A DNA stretch of 64,000 nt. It comes from Microcaldota archaeon (lineage in GTDB: Archaea; Micrarchaeota; Micrarchaeia; Micrarchaeales; CABMGC01). The translations under genes and the position numbers were made by a program. Positions within the stretch are counted from its first letter, which is position 1. Every line of letters begins with the position of its first letter. The notes beneath the pieces were generated by a model. That model was not told the DNA's origin, made no database searches, and worked only from the letters and a program-made list of their open reading frames with translations. The DNA lies in NCBI GenBank assembly GCA_027334165.1, contig DAHWXM010000019.1, forward strand, positions 1-64,000. The letters are read 5' to 3'. Below are positions 1-8,773 of the stretch, in pieces.

Positions 1-692
1 GGGTACGTACAGGTGTAGGATGTTGTGGAGCCTTGTGGAGGCGACATTGTTCGCTGGTAAGTCAGCCCAGGGACAGAGTAAGTGTTGCTTGCACCACCAA
101 AATTGCCAAAGTCGGCATACTTGGAGTACCAAGTCCATATGCCCTGCTGATTAGTGGATGGAACCGAGTCAAATATGTTGGATCTTGTCGAGTATCCGTT
201 AGATATTTGTCCGTCGACCATTGGAGAATAGCCATTGTTTATTAGTGAGGTATAAGCAAGGTTGCTGGCAACAACAGAGAGCGATGCGGTCGCCAACGAT
301 GTTGTGGACCACGACACCGTTAGGGTTGGTGTTATGGTAGAAGCTAATGCAGGGGTCGGAGGTGCCAGGCACACGTCGCCTGCCATGAATGGCACCGCAC
401 CTGAGTCTATGTACTGAGGACTGTTTTGGCCCACCGGCCCAGGAGTCGTTGGACAGGTCAATAGCCATGCCGCTGTATCATTGTTGTACAGCCTTGCATA
501 GGACACTTGTGAGATGGAGCTTGTCGATACTACGCCTTGCTCTGTCAGTGGGGAATAGTATTGATTCGAATAGGTAGTGGAAAAAGGATATGGTTGGGAA
601 AAGGTCTGGGATCCGGCAAGCAGCACCCCCGGAATAAGTGCGATTGCGAGAAGGAACAGCGCATACACAGGTATGGTGCTTGTTTTTGACAT
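1..692 (-). CDS. Secreted protein of unknown function, C-terminus cut by window edge
   Basis: Reading the minus strand from the ATG at 692 gives 230 codons without a stop up to the left edge, which is why the ORF track omits it. The N-terminus (MSKTSTIPVYALFLLAIALI...) is a classic signal peptide or single anchor with a small-residue exit near GVLLAG. The rest is rich in Ser, Thr, Tyr, Asn and Gln with few charges, as in archaeal secreted or S-layer-type proteins. Two cysteines (near LLTCP and DVCLAP) and a third at the edge could form disulfides outside the cell. A TATA-like GTATAAATA lies at about 737-745 and GAGGT precedes the start. I recognise no family. Confidence 0.75.
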   Translation of the reverse strand, partial: MSKTSTIPVYALFLLAIALIPGVLLAGSQTFSQPYPFSTTYSNQYYSPLTEQGVVSTSSISQVSYARLYNNDTAAWLLTCPTTPGPVGQNSPQYIDSGAVPFMAGDVCLAPPTPALASTITPTLTVSWSTTSLATASLSVVASNLAYTSLINNGYSPMVDGQISNGYSTRSNIFDSVPSTNQQGIWTWYSKYADFGNFGGASNTYSVPGLTYQRTMSPPQGSTTSYTCTY

Positions 693-805
693 GTGCCAGT
701 TACCTCGCCGATCGTGTATATTCCTCTATTACTACATATTTATACTTTATCGTGTAAATCGCGCGAGTCCGTAGCAGTGATGGTATCTTGAAGGTGCACG
801 CACTT

Positions 806-1870
806 TTATTTTGGCGGTTCCAGAAGCGCTAGCAATTCCCCTTTTTCTTTTGAGAATTGGTCGCGTATAGGTGCAATTATCTTGGAGAGGCTGGATCCGA
901 CACCGGCCTTGACATCGGCGGGATGCAGGCTCTTTGAAACGAATGCCTTCTCGAACTCAAAATACGAATCGAAGGATACGTCGCCGCCATACTTGCTGTC
1001 CCTGTAGATAGTCATGCTGTTGGAGAATGGGAATATTACGTACTTACACAGCTCCAGAACTGGATTATTTTCCACAGTGCCCACAGGACACCACGCACTC
1101 TTCAGCGCAGATGATATCTCATCATCACTTGCCAGTATGGGTATTGCGGAACCGGCCTTGGACTTGCTCATCTTCATTGCGGCAACGATCTCTTCCTTGT
1201 CAGGGTTATCGGTTATCTTCGGTGGCTCTGCTAGGCCCGCAAGCAGGTGGTGGTGCAGCGGCACTATGTCATTGAATCCGAATTCCTTGAACAGTTCCTT
1301 CGCGAGCATGTGCACGCGCCTCTGGTCTATGCCGGAATGAGGTATGTCAACCCCGAGTTCGTGAATGTCTGCTATCTGCATTATGGGATAGATATACTGC
1401 GACACGTGAAGCACGTCCTTTTCGCTTCTGCCTTGTATTATCAGTGTGCGGGTAGCGCGTGCCATTGTTACCTTCCTTGCCATCTTTATAAGCAACTTCC
1501 AGTACTCGTCATTGTCCTTATACAGATCGGAACCGAGCACGACACGCGTGTTCGGGCATACGCGGTTGAACAGTTTTTTGTAGAACGCTGCAACCCTTAT
1601 TATCCTGTCCCAGTCCCCGCCCAGCTTGTTGTTTGCCATCGTGTGCCAGTCGGCGAGCAGTACCTGGGTCTTGACGCCGGCCTTGTCTAGATCGTTTATC
1701 TTCTTCCCCGCAACGAGTATGTGCCCTATGTGTGGCATGCCGCTTATCTCCAGGCCGATGTAATGCATCGGATGCTCCTTGGTCTCCAGGAGGCGCCGCA
1801 TGTCATCCTCGGTGACTATTTCCTCGGTAGGCAGCGACCGGATAAGGTCCATCCTTGTCTCGATGTCCAT
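806..1870 (-). CDS. tyrS: Tyrosyl-tRNA synthetase (archaeal type)
   Basis: Charges tRNA-Tyr with tyrosine in the cytosol. The 354-residue class I synthetase has the HIGH signature as GMPHIGH near residue 43-49, YIMQIADIH-like core residues (YPIMQIADIHELGVDI), the archaeal TyrRS element GIDQRRVHMLA, and KMSKSKAGSAI as the KMSKS loop. The C-terminal part (YGGDVSFDSYFEFE...LHPADVKAGV) follows the Methanocaldococcus TyrRS layout, which separates it from TrpRS. The gene is divergent from ftsZ1; a TATA-like CTTTTATTT at about 1899-1907 would place transcription just ahead of the ATG. Length is slightly above the usual 310-330 because of a short C-terminal tail. Confidence 0.96.
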   Translation of the reverse strand: MDIETRMDLIRSLPTEEIVTEDDMRRLLETKEHPMHYIGLEISGMPHIGHILVAGKKINDLDKAGVKTQVLLADWHTMANNKLGGDWDRIIRVAAFYKKLFNRVCPNTRVVLGSDLYKDNDEYWKLLIKMARKVTMARATRTLIIQGRSEKDVLHVSQYIYPIMQIADIHELGVDIPHSGIDQRRVHMLAKELFKEFGFNDIVPLHHHLLAGLAEPPKITDNPDKEEIVAAMKMSKSKAGSAIPILASDDEISSALKSAWCPVGTVENNPVLELCKYVIFPFSNSMTIYRDSKYGGDVSFDSYFEFEKAFVSKSLHPADVKAGVGSSLSKIIAPIRDQFSKEKGELLALLEPPK

Positions 1871-2009
1871 GAATATCTCGATTATTTACCAATGTAAACA
1901 AATAAAAGAGTTGACGTGTAGGTGCTGTTGCACCGTCGTTGAACAAGGGAAAATAAGGAGTGTTTTTATTACTTTGCTGCGCAATAGTCCTGAAACAGAA
2001 AGTGATTGC

Positions 2010-3125
2010 ATGAGCGAACCGGCGGCACAGCCAAACGTGAATGAGGGATCGGTAGACGACGAGGAACTGCTCAAGTTCATAGAGTCTGCAAAGCCCAAGA
2101 TTTACGTGGTTGGCGCCGGAGGAAGCGGATCGAATACCGCAACAAGGATGTCGGAACTCAACATAGAGGGTGCAACGCTCATAGCCATGAACACCGATGC
2201 GCCCCACCTCGCGAGAACGCGGGCATCAAGAAAGGTCCTGCTCGGAAAGAAGTCTGCAAAGGGTCTCGGAGCTGGAAGTGACCCGAAGATAGGGGAGGAA
2301 GCCGCAGTGGAGAGCAAGGAGGACATAAAGCACCTGCTTAGCGATGCCCAACTTGTGTTCCTCACGTGTGGGATGGGAGGTGGGACCGGAACGGGCTCTA
2401 TACCGATAATAGCACACGAGGCCAAAGAGCTCGGTGCACTCACCGTGGCAATAGTTACGCTGCCGTTCACAAGCGAGGGCAAGGTTAGGATGAGGAATGC
2501 TCTGGAAGGCTTGGCGAAGCTGAGGCGCGTGACCGACACCACGATAATAATACCGAACGACAAGCTTCTGGCCGTTGCGCCGGACCTGCCGTTGAACATG
2601 GCATTTCGCATAAGCGATGAGATACTTGCAAAGGCCACGAAGGGGATAATAGAGATGGTGACAAAGCCAGGGATGGTTAACCTGGATTTTGCCGACCTTA
2701 GAAGCGTTCTCAAGGATTCGGGATATGCAGTAATAGGCATAGGGGAGGCAAGCGCGACACAGGCCACTGACAGGTCTATAGTCGCGATAGAGAACACGCT
2801 CAAGAGCCCGCTGCTCGATGTTAACCTTGGCACGGCGAAGAAAGCGCTGGTCAACATAATAGGAGGAGATGACCTCACCCTAAGGGAAGCGGAGAACATA
2901 TTCCAGGAGGTTGCCGGGAGGATAAGCGAAGACGCTATGCTCAAGTGGGGCGCCAGAATAGACCCATCTCTACAGAAGAACGTGCTAAGGATAATGGTCG
3001 TTCTTGGAGGAGTAGAGTTTGCGGAGTACACCGAGACAGGGATAAAGAAGAAGATACTGGACAATGCGCCAGACACAGATCTGGACAGCATCTTCAGCGA
3101 GGAGGATACCGAATCCGAGAAGTGA
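2010..3125 (+). CDS. ftsZ1: Cell division GTPase FtsZ (first copy, FtsZ1-like)
   Basis: Tubulin-family GTPase that polymerises into the division ring. The 371 residues contain VVGAGGSGSNT, the tubulin signature GMGGGTGTGSIP for GTP binding, and NMAFRISDEI with the downstream T7-region FADLRSVL. The ORF track begins at 1779 inside tyrS; the ATG at 2010 is chosen because it opens an acidic FtsZ N-terminal tail (MSEPAAQPNV) and sits about 40 bases after a TATA-like GTTTTTATTA. secE follows after 10 bases. In haloarchaea ftsZ1 also neighbours secE, so this copy is probably the FtsZ1 class; that assignment is inference. The C-terminus is acidic without an obvious bacterial-type FtsA peptide. Confidence 0.95.
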   Translation: MSEPAAQPNVNEGSVDDEELLKFIESAKPKIYVVGAGGSGSNTATRMSELNIEGATLIAMNTDAPHLARTRASRKVLLGKKSAKGLGAGSDPKIGEEAAVESKEDIKHLLSDAQLVFLTCGMGGGTGTGSIPIIAHEAKELGALTVAIVTLPFTSEGKVRMRNALEGLAKLRRVTDTTIIIPNDKLLAVAPDLPLNMAFRISDEILAKATKGIIEMVTKPGMVNLDFADLRSVLKDSGYAVIGIGEASATQATDRSIVAIENTLKSPLLDVNLGTAKKALVNIIGGDDLTLREAENIFQEVAGRISEDAMLKWGARIDPSLQKNVLRIMVVLGGVEFAEYTETGIKKKILDNAPDTDLDSIFSEEDTESEK

Positions 3126-3135
3126 GGTCATACAC

Positions 3136-3327
3136 ATGGCAGGCGCTAAGAATCCAATAGTGGCATTCAGGAATTTCTATGCGGACGCAAGGCACGTCCT
3201 CAGCGTCAGTTACAGACCAGACATAGACACGTTCAGAAGAACACTGAAGATAGTGCTTCTCGGCATAATAGTCATGGGGATACTGGGATTTATAGTCTCA
3301 GAGATAATAAAGCTGGTTGTGGGATAA
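3136..3327 (+). CDS. secE: Preprotein translocase subunit SecE (Sec61 gamma)
   Basis: Small essential clamp of the SecYE(G) protein-conducting channel in the plasma membrane. The 63-residue product has an amphipathic N-terminal half (FRNFYADARHVLSVSYRPD) and the typical archaeal linker RPDIDTFRRTLKIVLLGI leading into a single C-terminal membrane helix ending IVSEIIKLVVG. Length matches archaeal SecE (about 55-65). The start at 3136 is preferred over the track start at 3064 because it begins exactly with the family N-terminus and lies just after the ftsZ1 stop. In many archaea secE is followed by spt5 and rpl11; here those two genes are about 48 kb away. Confidence 0.88.
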   Translation: MAGAKNPIVAFRNFYADARHVLSVSYRPDIDTFRRTLKIVLLGIIVMGILGFIVSEIIKLVVG

Positions 3328-3417
3328 GCTGCCGGACACCATCGCGTATTTTAGCAATTAGCTAGCAGCATTATAAGGCATCGCGCAGTAATGTTTAGCG
3401 GCATTGGTGCTTATCTA

Positions 3418-4197
3418 ATGGAAGTGAAGATAGACTTTACCAAATCGGCGCAGGAGAACGCCGAAGAATACTTCGAGATGTCTAAGAGGGCAAAAAGGAA
3501 GGCCGATGGTGCAGATAAGTCTGCGACGGAACTGCGCGAGGATCTTGCCAAGGCCAGGGCCACCGCGCCAGAGAAGAAGGAGATGCGCAGGCTTAGGGAG
3601 AAGAAGTGGTACGAAAAATTCAACTGGTTCTTCACAAGCAATTCAATGCTCGCGATAGGAGGGAGAAGTGCACAGCAGAATGAATTGATAAATTCCAGAT
3701 TTTTCGAACAGAACGACATGTTCTTCCATGCGGACGTATTCGGAGCCTCGGTAGTGATACTGAAAGATGGCGTTAAAACGGACAGAGATACGTGGCATGA
3801 GGTTGCTCAGTTTGCTGCGTGCCATTCGAATGCGTGGGAAAACGGAGCAGCCGCAGCGGACGTTTATGCGCTACATAGGGACCAGATATCAAAATCCACC
3901 GGCAAGGGCTCGCTCGGCACCGGCAGCTTCCTTATGAAGGGGGATAGGGAGTGGTTCAGAGGCACAACTCTGGAGCTTTACGTGTCGCCAACGGAAGTTG
4001 AGGGACAACCACTGGTTGCGATAGAACCGGTACTCACAGCCAGAAAGCGAGGGGTGCACCATGGTATCCTTCTGGTGCCGGGCAACACAAAAAAATCTGA
4101 CGCTGCAAAAAGAATAGCTAAAAAATTCAAATTCGGAGACATCGATTACGTAATGCAGCACCTGCCGGCAGGGGGTTTTGCGCTGAAGGATGAATGA
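3418..4197 (+). CDS. Stand-alone NFACT-R (DUF814) RNA-binding protein, Rqc2/NEMF-related
   Basis: Relates to Rqc2/NEMF/FbpA proteins that bind peptidyl-tRNA on stalled 50S/60S ribosomal subunits. The product (259 aa) starts with the short motif DFTKSAQENAEEYFEMSKRAK, continues as a charged coiled coil, then has the NFACT-R core KKWYEKFNWFFTSN, IGGRSAQQNE and FFHADVFGASVVI. It is far shorter than full-length archaeal homologues (about 600-700 aa): the N-terminal NFACT-N and helix-hairpin-helix parts are missing, with no sign of them upstream. The ATG at 3418 gives a family-like N-terminus about 40 bases after TTATAAG; ATG 3391 is an alternative. Function in ribosome quality control is inferred. 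Confidence 0.85.
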   Translation: MEVKIDFTKSAQENAEEYFEMSKRAKRKADGADKSATELREDLAKARATAPEKKEMRRLREKKWYEKFNWFFTSNSMLAIGGRSAQQNELINSRFFEQNDMFFHADVFGASVVILKDGVKTDRDTWHEVAQFAACHSNAWENGAAAADVYALHRDQISKSTGKGSLGTGSFLMKGDREWFRGTTLELYVSPTEVEGQPLVAIEPVLTARKRGVHHGILLVPGNTKKSDAAKRIAKKFKFGDIDYVMQHLPAGGFALKDE

Positions 4198-4719
4198 TCA
4201 CTTCTTTGCCAGGCGGTCTATGCCTTCCTGCACCATGGTCTGTGCATCTTTGGCACCGACCCACCCACCAATCTCTGCCCATTTTCCAGGCTCTATGCTC
4301 TTGTAGTATGAGAAGAAATGCCCTATCAGTTTCTTCGTGTGTTCGCCCAGATCATCAATGTCCTTTATCGCGGCCTGGTCCGGATCTACCTTCTCGACAG
4401 GTACGGCGATTATCTTCGTGTCTATGCCTGCCTCATCCTTCATATGAAGTGCGCCTATGATCCTGGCACCCACCATGGTGAATGGATAGAATGCTGACGC
4501 GGTTATCACTAGTATGTCCATTGGGTCCCCGTCCTCTGCAAGGGTTCCAGGTATGTATCCGTAGTTGTAGGGGTACACCATCGACGTGTGTAGTATCCTG
4601 TCGACTTTGATTATGTTCAAACTCTTTTCGTGCTCGTACTTTACGTTGCTGCCCTTAGGTATCTCTATTATCGCATTTACCTTTGCAGGAGCGTCGCTCC
4701 CAGCGGTTATGTTAGACAT
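4198..4719 (-). CDS. ppa: Inorganic pyrophosphatase (family I)
   Basis: Hydrolyses pyrophosphate to drive biosynthesis in the cytosol. The 173-residue length is normal for family I enzymes. The metal-binding signature DGDPMDILV is present, with upstream active-site elements EIPKGSNVKYE and YPYNYGYIPGT and downstream KIIAVPVEKVDP. The start at 4719 (MSNITAG...) is chosen over the 4749 track start since the extra residues are not family-like. Convergent with the preceding NFACT-R gene (stops adjoin) and divergent from pyrG. A TATA-like CTTTTATAG lies around 4753-4761. Confidence 0.96.
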   Translation of the reverse strand: MSNITAGSDAPAKVNAIIEIPKGSNVKYEHEKSLNIIKVDRILHTSMVYPYNYGYIPGTLAEDGDPMDILVITASAFYPFTMVGARIIGALHMKDEAGIDTKIIAVPVEKVDPDQAAIKDIDDLGEHTKKLIGHFFSYYKSIEPGKWAEIGGWVGAKDAQTMVQEGIDRLAKK

Positions 4720-4814
4720 AAAAAACACTCGTATAACATTTGCACGCAAATCTATAAAAGTGTGACCCGAATGCGATGACGTTTATCCCGATGTGGAGTT
4801 GGACTCGCAAAGGA

Positions 4815-4821
4815 TTTTAAA
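4815..4821 (+). promoter_or_regulatory. TATA box of pyrG
   Basis: TTTTAAA centred about 25 bases before the pyrG ATG, which suggests a leaderless or near-leaderless transcript. Assignment is by spacing only. Confidence 0.5.
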
Positions 4822-4842
4822 CCTTTTTTAGCCAAGTAAATC

Positions 4843-6447
4843 ATGCCTACTAAATATATCGTCGTGTTAGGTTCGCTCATGAGCGGGCTCGGTAAGGGCG
4901 TTGTCACTTCTTCTATCATAAAGATACTGGATTTCTACGGCTACAGCGTGCTTCCGATAAAATTTGACGGCTATCTGAACTATGATTGCGGCACGATGAA
5001 CCCGTACAGGCACGGCGAGGTCTTCGTTCTTGATGACAAGAGCGAAGTTGACATGGACTTCGGAATGTACGAGCGCTTCCTCAACAGGAGCATAACAGGA
5101 GATCTCTCTATAACTGGAGGAAAGCTCTTCTCATCCATAATAACCAAGGAGAGGAGAGGCGATTACCTTGGCGAGGATGTGCAGATAATACCGCACCTTA
5201 CGGACGAGATACACAAACAGATAGAGACAATTGCTGAGAAGAAAAAACCAGACGTCTTCGTGATAGAGGTCGGAGGCACGGTCGGCGACATAGAGAACAG
5301 TTACTTCATAGAGTCGATGAGGCAGTTCTCGCTCAAGCACGAGGTTGTTTTCATCAACCTGACGTACGTGCCCAGCATAGACGTGGTTGGAGAACAGAAG
5401 ACAAAACCGGCGCAGCTCGGTTTCCGGATGCTACTGCAGTCCGGAATAATGCCCAACTTCATAATATGCAGGTCTGACGCGAAGCTCCTTGAAAAGACAA
5501 AGGAAAAACTAGCCATGTTCTCGAATCTCGGCAAGGAGAGGATAATAGACGATTCTGACGTAGGGACGCTTTACGAGTTGCCGCTGTACCTCATGTCGCA
5601 GAAATTCGACAAGATGCTGATAAAGGACCTTGGATTGCATCCGAGAGGCATAGACAACGCAAAGTACAACGCATGGAAGTCGCGCACCTCAAGGATAAAA
5701 AAACCCGGAACGAAGGTGACCGTGTCAGTAGTCGGAAAGTACACTGGGCTCAAGGATTCCTATGCCAGCATAAAGGAGGCACTGATACATGCAGGCGCTG
5801 AACTCGATGCCGGAATAAACATAAGATGGATAGAGTCCGATAACCTAGAGGGCAAGAAGGATCTTCCGGAACTTAACGGCTCTGATGCAATAATAGTGCC
5901 GGGAGGTTTTGGCAGACGCGGAATAGAAGGCATGATAAACGCCATCAGGTACGCAAGAGAGCACGGCACACCGTTTCTGGGTATATGCCTGGGCATGCAG
6001 CTCATGGTAATCGAGTATGCAAGGAACGTTGCCGGAATGAAGAGTGCAAATTCCTCGGAATTCAACCCTAAGACTAAGTACAATGTGATAGACCTTCTGG
6101 AATCACAGCGCGACATAAAGCTCAAGGGAGGCACAATGAGACTTGGCTCCTGGAGCTGCAAGCTGCCCATGACAGATTCGATAGCGTACAGGGCATACGG
6201 AAGCCACGATATAGAAGAGAGGCACAGGCATAGATACGAATTCAATGGCAAGTTCGCAAAGGCGTTGGAGCGGGCGGGATTGAAGATAACGGGGATTACA
6301 AAGAACGGTTCGTTAGTGGAGTTCGTAGAATGGAGCAATGGATTTGGGATAGGGACGCAGGCCCATCCGGAGTTGAAGTCTAGGTTCGAGAGCGCGGCGC
6401 CGCTATTCGTTGGCTTGATAAAGGAGGCAATGTCAAGAAAGAAATGA
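4843..6447 (+). CDS. pyrG: CTP synthase
   Basis: Makes CTP from UTP, ATP and glutamine, the last step of pyrimidine nucleotide synthesis. The 534-residue protein has the N-terminal synthase domain (GSLMSGLGKGVVTSS P-loop, DGYLNYDCGTMNPY, VEVGGTVGDIE-type element) and a C-terminal class I glutamine amidotransferase domain with the nucleophile elbow GICLGMQ near residue 383 and the catalytic QAHPE near residue 507-511. Length and domain order are standard. The 3' end overlaps the convergent glycosyltransferase gene by 15 bases. CarAB and a UMP kinase elsewhere in the window belong to the same pathway. Confidence 0.97.
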   Translation: MPTKYIVVLGSLMSGLGKGVVTSSIIKILDFYGYSVLPIKFDGYLNYDCGTMNPYRHGEVFVLDDKSEVDMDFGMYERFLNRSITGDLSITGGKLFSSIITKERRGDYLGEDVQIIPHLTDEIHKQIETIAEKKKPDVFVIEVGGTVGDIENSYFIESMRQFSLKHEVVFINLTYVPSIDVVGEQKTKPAQLGFRMLLQSGIMPNFIICRSDAKLLEKTKEKLAMFSNLGKERIIDDSDVGTLYELPLYLMSQKFDKMLIKDLGLHPRGIDNAKYNAWKSRTSRIKKPGTKVTVSVVGKYTGLKDSYASIKEALIHAGAELDAGINIRWIESDNLEGKKDLPELNGSDAIIVPGGFGRRGIEGMINAIRYAREHGTPFLGICLGMQLMVIEYARNVAGMKSANSSEFNPKTKYNVIDLLESQRDIKLKGGTMRLGSWSCKLPMTDSIAYRAYGSHDIEERHRHRYEFNGKFAKALERAGLKITGITKNGSLVEFVEWSNGFGIGTQAHPELKSRFESAAPLFVGLIKEAMSRKK

Positions 6448-7134
6448 GCGGAAGAGCGCCAAGACCTGCTTCGCGCCGGCCTTTGATGACCCGAATTCTC
6501 TCTGCCTGAATGTGTACGGAATCTCACTCATGCGTACCATGGCACGTCTGTCGATGCACTTGAGGATATCGAAAAGTACCTTGTAGCCCTCGCCGACGAA
6601 CCTACCGCGGTTGTCACGTATCAGCGACACCGCCAATTTCCTGCGCATGCCAAAAAACCCGGAGAATATGTCGCTGGATGTCTTTTTTCCGGTGGCAAGC
6701 AGGACGGCGAGTCCGATGGTGCCGAGTGACTTTGACACCATTTTTCGGTACAGGGGCCAATTCTCGACCTTGTTGCGCACGGCAATGGACATGTCGAATC
6801 CGGAAGACAATGAGGAGTATATCCTTCCAACCGTCTCTGGAGGGTGCTGCAGATCGGCATCCATCACCACCACAAAGCGCGTTCTGCTTCTTAGGATCCC
6901 ATCGATTACGCTGCGGGTAAGTCCCTTCCGTTTGCCTCTTCTCTCGATTATCGCAATGTTCTTGTCGGATCCCGACATTCCTCGGACTATGGATTCCGTT
7001 TTATCGGTAGATCCGTCGTCGACTATGATCAGGCGGGCGCCCGGATACTGTCTGCGCAGGCTTGACACCAGGGCGTATGCGGATTTTTCCTCATTCAGGG
7101 TTGGCAATATGAGGGTTAGGTCATTGAATCTCAT
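6433..7134 (-). CDS. GT2 glycosyltransferase, dolichol-phosphate sugar synthase-like
   Basis: Predicted to move a sugar from a nucleotide donor to a lipid phosphate or glycan at the inner membrane face. The 233-residue GT-A fold shows LTLILPTLNEEKS, the nucleotide-sugar motif IIVDDGSTDKT and VVVMDADLQHPPE as the metal-binding DXD region. There is no C-terminal membrane pair, so it resembles the soluble dolichol-phosphate mannosyltransferase type. Start 7134 follows the flippase stop at 7136 with the two genes abutting, and removes an unlikely 25-residue extension in the track. Last gene of the five-gene glycan operon; convergent with pyrG. Confidence 0.85.
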   Translation of the reverse strand: MRFNDLTLILPTLNEEKSAYALVSSLRRQYPGARLIIVDDGSTDKTESIVRGMSGSDKNIAIIERRGKRKGLTRSVIDGILRSRTRFVVVMDADLQHPPETVGRIYSSLSSGFDMSIAVRNKVENWPLYRKMVSKSLGTIGLAVLLATGKKTSSDIFSGFFGMRRKLAVSLIRDNRGRFVGEGYKVLFDILKCIDRRAMVRMSEIPYTFRQREFGSSKAGAKQVLALFRSFLS

Positions 7135-7135
7135 G

Positions 7136-8761
7136 TCAGTTCGCCTTAGATCCGTTAACATCAGGGATGAACAGTTTTGTGTACCGGAGTGCCAGGGTAG
7201 TTGGGGCACTGAGCATTGGCAGATGTCCCACTGCGGCGGTAAGGCTCTTTATGTCGGAGAGGGTCATCACATGGGTTCTTGCCAGGATGACCGGGTACAA
7301 CGCCGCCGCTGCAAGAGCCCCTAGAATCAGCTCTGCTGCCATTACCGGATCTGACAACGGGTTGACAACAGAGGCGTTGGCAAGGTACAGCAGCGCGTAT
7401 AGCACGGCACCGAATAGGATGTTGCTCCCGAATATGGCAAGGATCTTCATGTAATCGAATCTTACTCCGAAAGTGCGTATCGCGCCGCGTATCATCAATA
7501 TTATTGATATGGCGTTGCTCACCAAGAATATCGCGACTATGTTGCCGTAAACCGCGAAACGCGGTGTGAGCAGAAGTAGAAGAATGAGGCCGGAGACCGC
7601 TGCGATGGCGTTGTACTTCAGCACTAATCCAGTTTTTCCGCGTGAAACAATGAGTCCACTGATGAACAGGCTGACGGTGTTGACTATAGCGCCGATGAGT
7701 ATCAGGGACAGGTAAGTAGGCGCAGTGGAGTAGCTTTTGGACAGAAACAGGTATATCGCAGGCTCGGAAAACACGGCAAGATAAACGAGCAGCGGGAGAG
7801 TGAGTATCAGCGAGTAGCCAAGAACCTTGTTGTATGTCTTGTGCAGGCTTTGCGGTTTTTTGACCAGCTTTGCAGTGGAGAACGCTGGCAGCAGTGCGTT
7901 GTTTATGCTGTTGTGCAGAAGTATAACTGCGCTAAGACCCTTTAGCGCTGCGCCGTAATTGCCAAGTATTGCCTTGGACACGTAGAATCCTAGAAATAGT
8001 ATAGAGAAGTTCTGCATACCATCATTCAGCATTGTGTTGAACCCTATCGGAAATGAGAACTTTGCAGTCTCTTTCAGTTCCCAGAGCATCGGGCGAGTGA
8101 ATGTGAATCCGCCATACTGGCCCATCGAACGGAACACGAGTAGTGTGGCTAGCAAGGCACTTGCAGCGTAGCCCAGAAGCATGCCTATCAGGGCGCCCTC
8201 GACGCCAAATCCGAGCATTATGAGGCCCACACTGCCTGCAAGCTGTATTGAATTGCCGACTATGCCGCTTATTGACGAGTATATTCCGCGTGAGAGCCCT
8301 ATTAGTGCCTGTACAGATACGGCCTGCAGCATCACGAATAGGATCATCAGCGATGATGTGATCAGCGTTATATGAGGTATGTCGAGGCTCTTGTAAAGCG
8401 TGTTTGACACGTAACCGCTGAGCAGGAGGGCCAGAATGGTTATCGCAACGGATGACAGAGCCAGAAGAACATATCCTGAAGACAGGGTACGGGACATGCG
8501 CCTTGTATCGCGGGAATAGCTGTGTATCGCCAGGTGACGGTTGAAATAGGTACCGATGCCAAAGCCCCCGACCGCGTCTATTAGCGATGCAAAGCCGAAA
8601 GCGAATACGTAGATACCATAGTCCACAGGTCCGAGGAGTCTGGCGACGAGTATTATCGTTACTCCGGTTATTACAATGTTTGCTATCTGGCCCAGCATAA
8701 CGGCAGACATAACGCGTGCAGTGCGCCTTCCCAGGCTCTCCTTAACTTCTACTGCGCTCAT
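7136..8761 (-). CDS. Polysaccharide/oligosaccharide flippase (Wzx/MATE-like)
   Basis: Multi-pass membrane protein expected to flip lipid-linked oligosaccharide across the membrane. The 541 residues hold about 12-14 hydrophobic segments in the MOP-superfamily pattern, starting with the family-like N-terminus VMSAVMLGQIANIVITGVTIILVARLLGP and DYGIYVFAFGFASLIDAVGGFG, with a typical second-half repeat. It lies 12 bases after the preceding GT-C-like gene and abuts the following GT2 gene, so it is co-transcribed. Substrate cannot be read from the sequence; the operon suggests an S-layer or N-glycan precursor. Confidence 0.85.
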   Translation of the reverse strand: MSAVEVKESLGRRTARVMSAVMLGQIANIVITGVTIILVARLLGPVDYGIYVFAFGFASLIDAVGGFGIGTYFNRHLAIHSYSRDTRRMSRTLSSGYVLLALSSVAITILALLLSGYVSNTLYKSLDIPHITLITSSLMILFVMLQAVSVQALIGLSRGIYSSISGIVGNSIQLAGSVGLIMLGFGVEGALIGMLLGYAASALLATLLVFRSMGQYGGFTFTRPMLWELKETAKFSFPIGFNTMLNDGMQNFSILFLGFYVSKAILGNYGAALKGLSAVILLHNSINNALLPAFSTAKLVKKPQSLHKTYNKVLGYSLILTLPLLVYLAVFSEPAIYLFLSKSYSTAPTYLSLILIGAIVNTVSLFISGLIVSRGKTGLVLKYNAIAAVSGLILLLLLTPRFAVYGNIVAIFLVSNAISIILMIRGAIRTFGVRFDYMKILAIFGSNILFGAVLYALLYLANASVVNPLSDPVMAAELILGALAAAALYPVILARTHVMTLSDIKSLTAAVGHLPMLSAPTTLALRYTKLFIPDVNGSKAN

Positions 8762-8773
8762 TCTCGGGCCCCG

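Noticed and set aside
1014-1690. Plus-strand ORFs across tyrS (108, 82 and 147 residues)
   Set aside because: Antisense to tyrS; no family signs.
1779-2009. N-terminal extension of the 448-residue ORF for FtsZ1
   Set aside because: It overlaps tyrS antisense and is not FtsZ-like; the ATG at 2010 starts the true protein.
2102-3091. 329-residue minus-strand ORF
   Set aside because: Antisense shadow of ftsZ1 with hydrophobic, Ser-rich nonsense composition.
5760-6527. 255-residue minus-strand ORF
   Set aside because: Antisense shadow of pyrG; the convergent glycosyltransferase ends inside it in another frame.
6611-7324. 237-residue plus-strand ORF
   Set aside because: Antisense to the GT2 gene and the flippase end; no start context or family.
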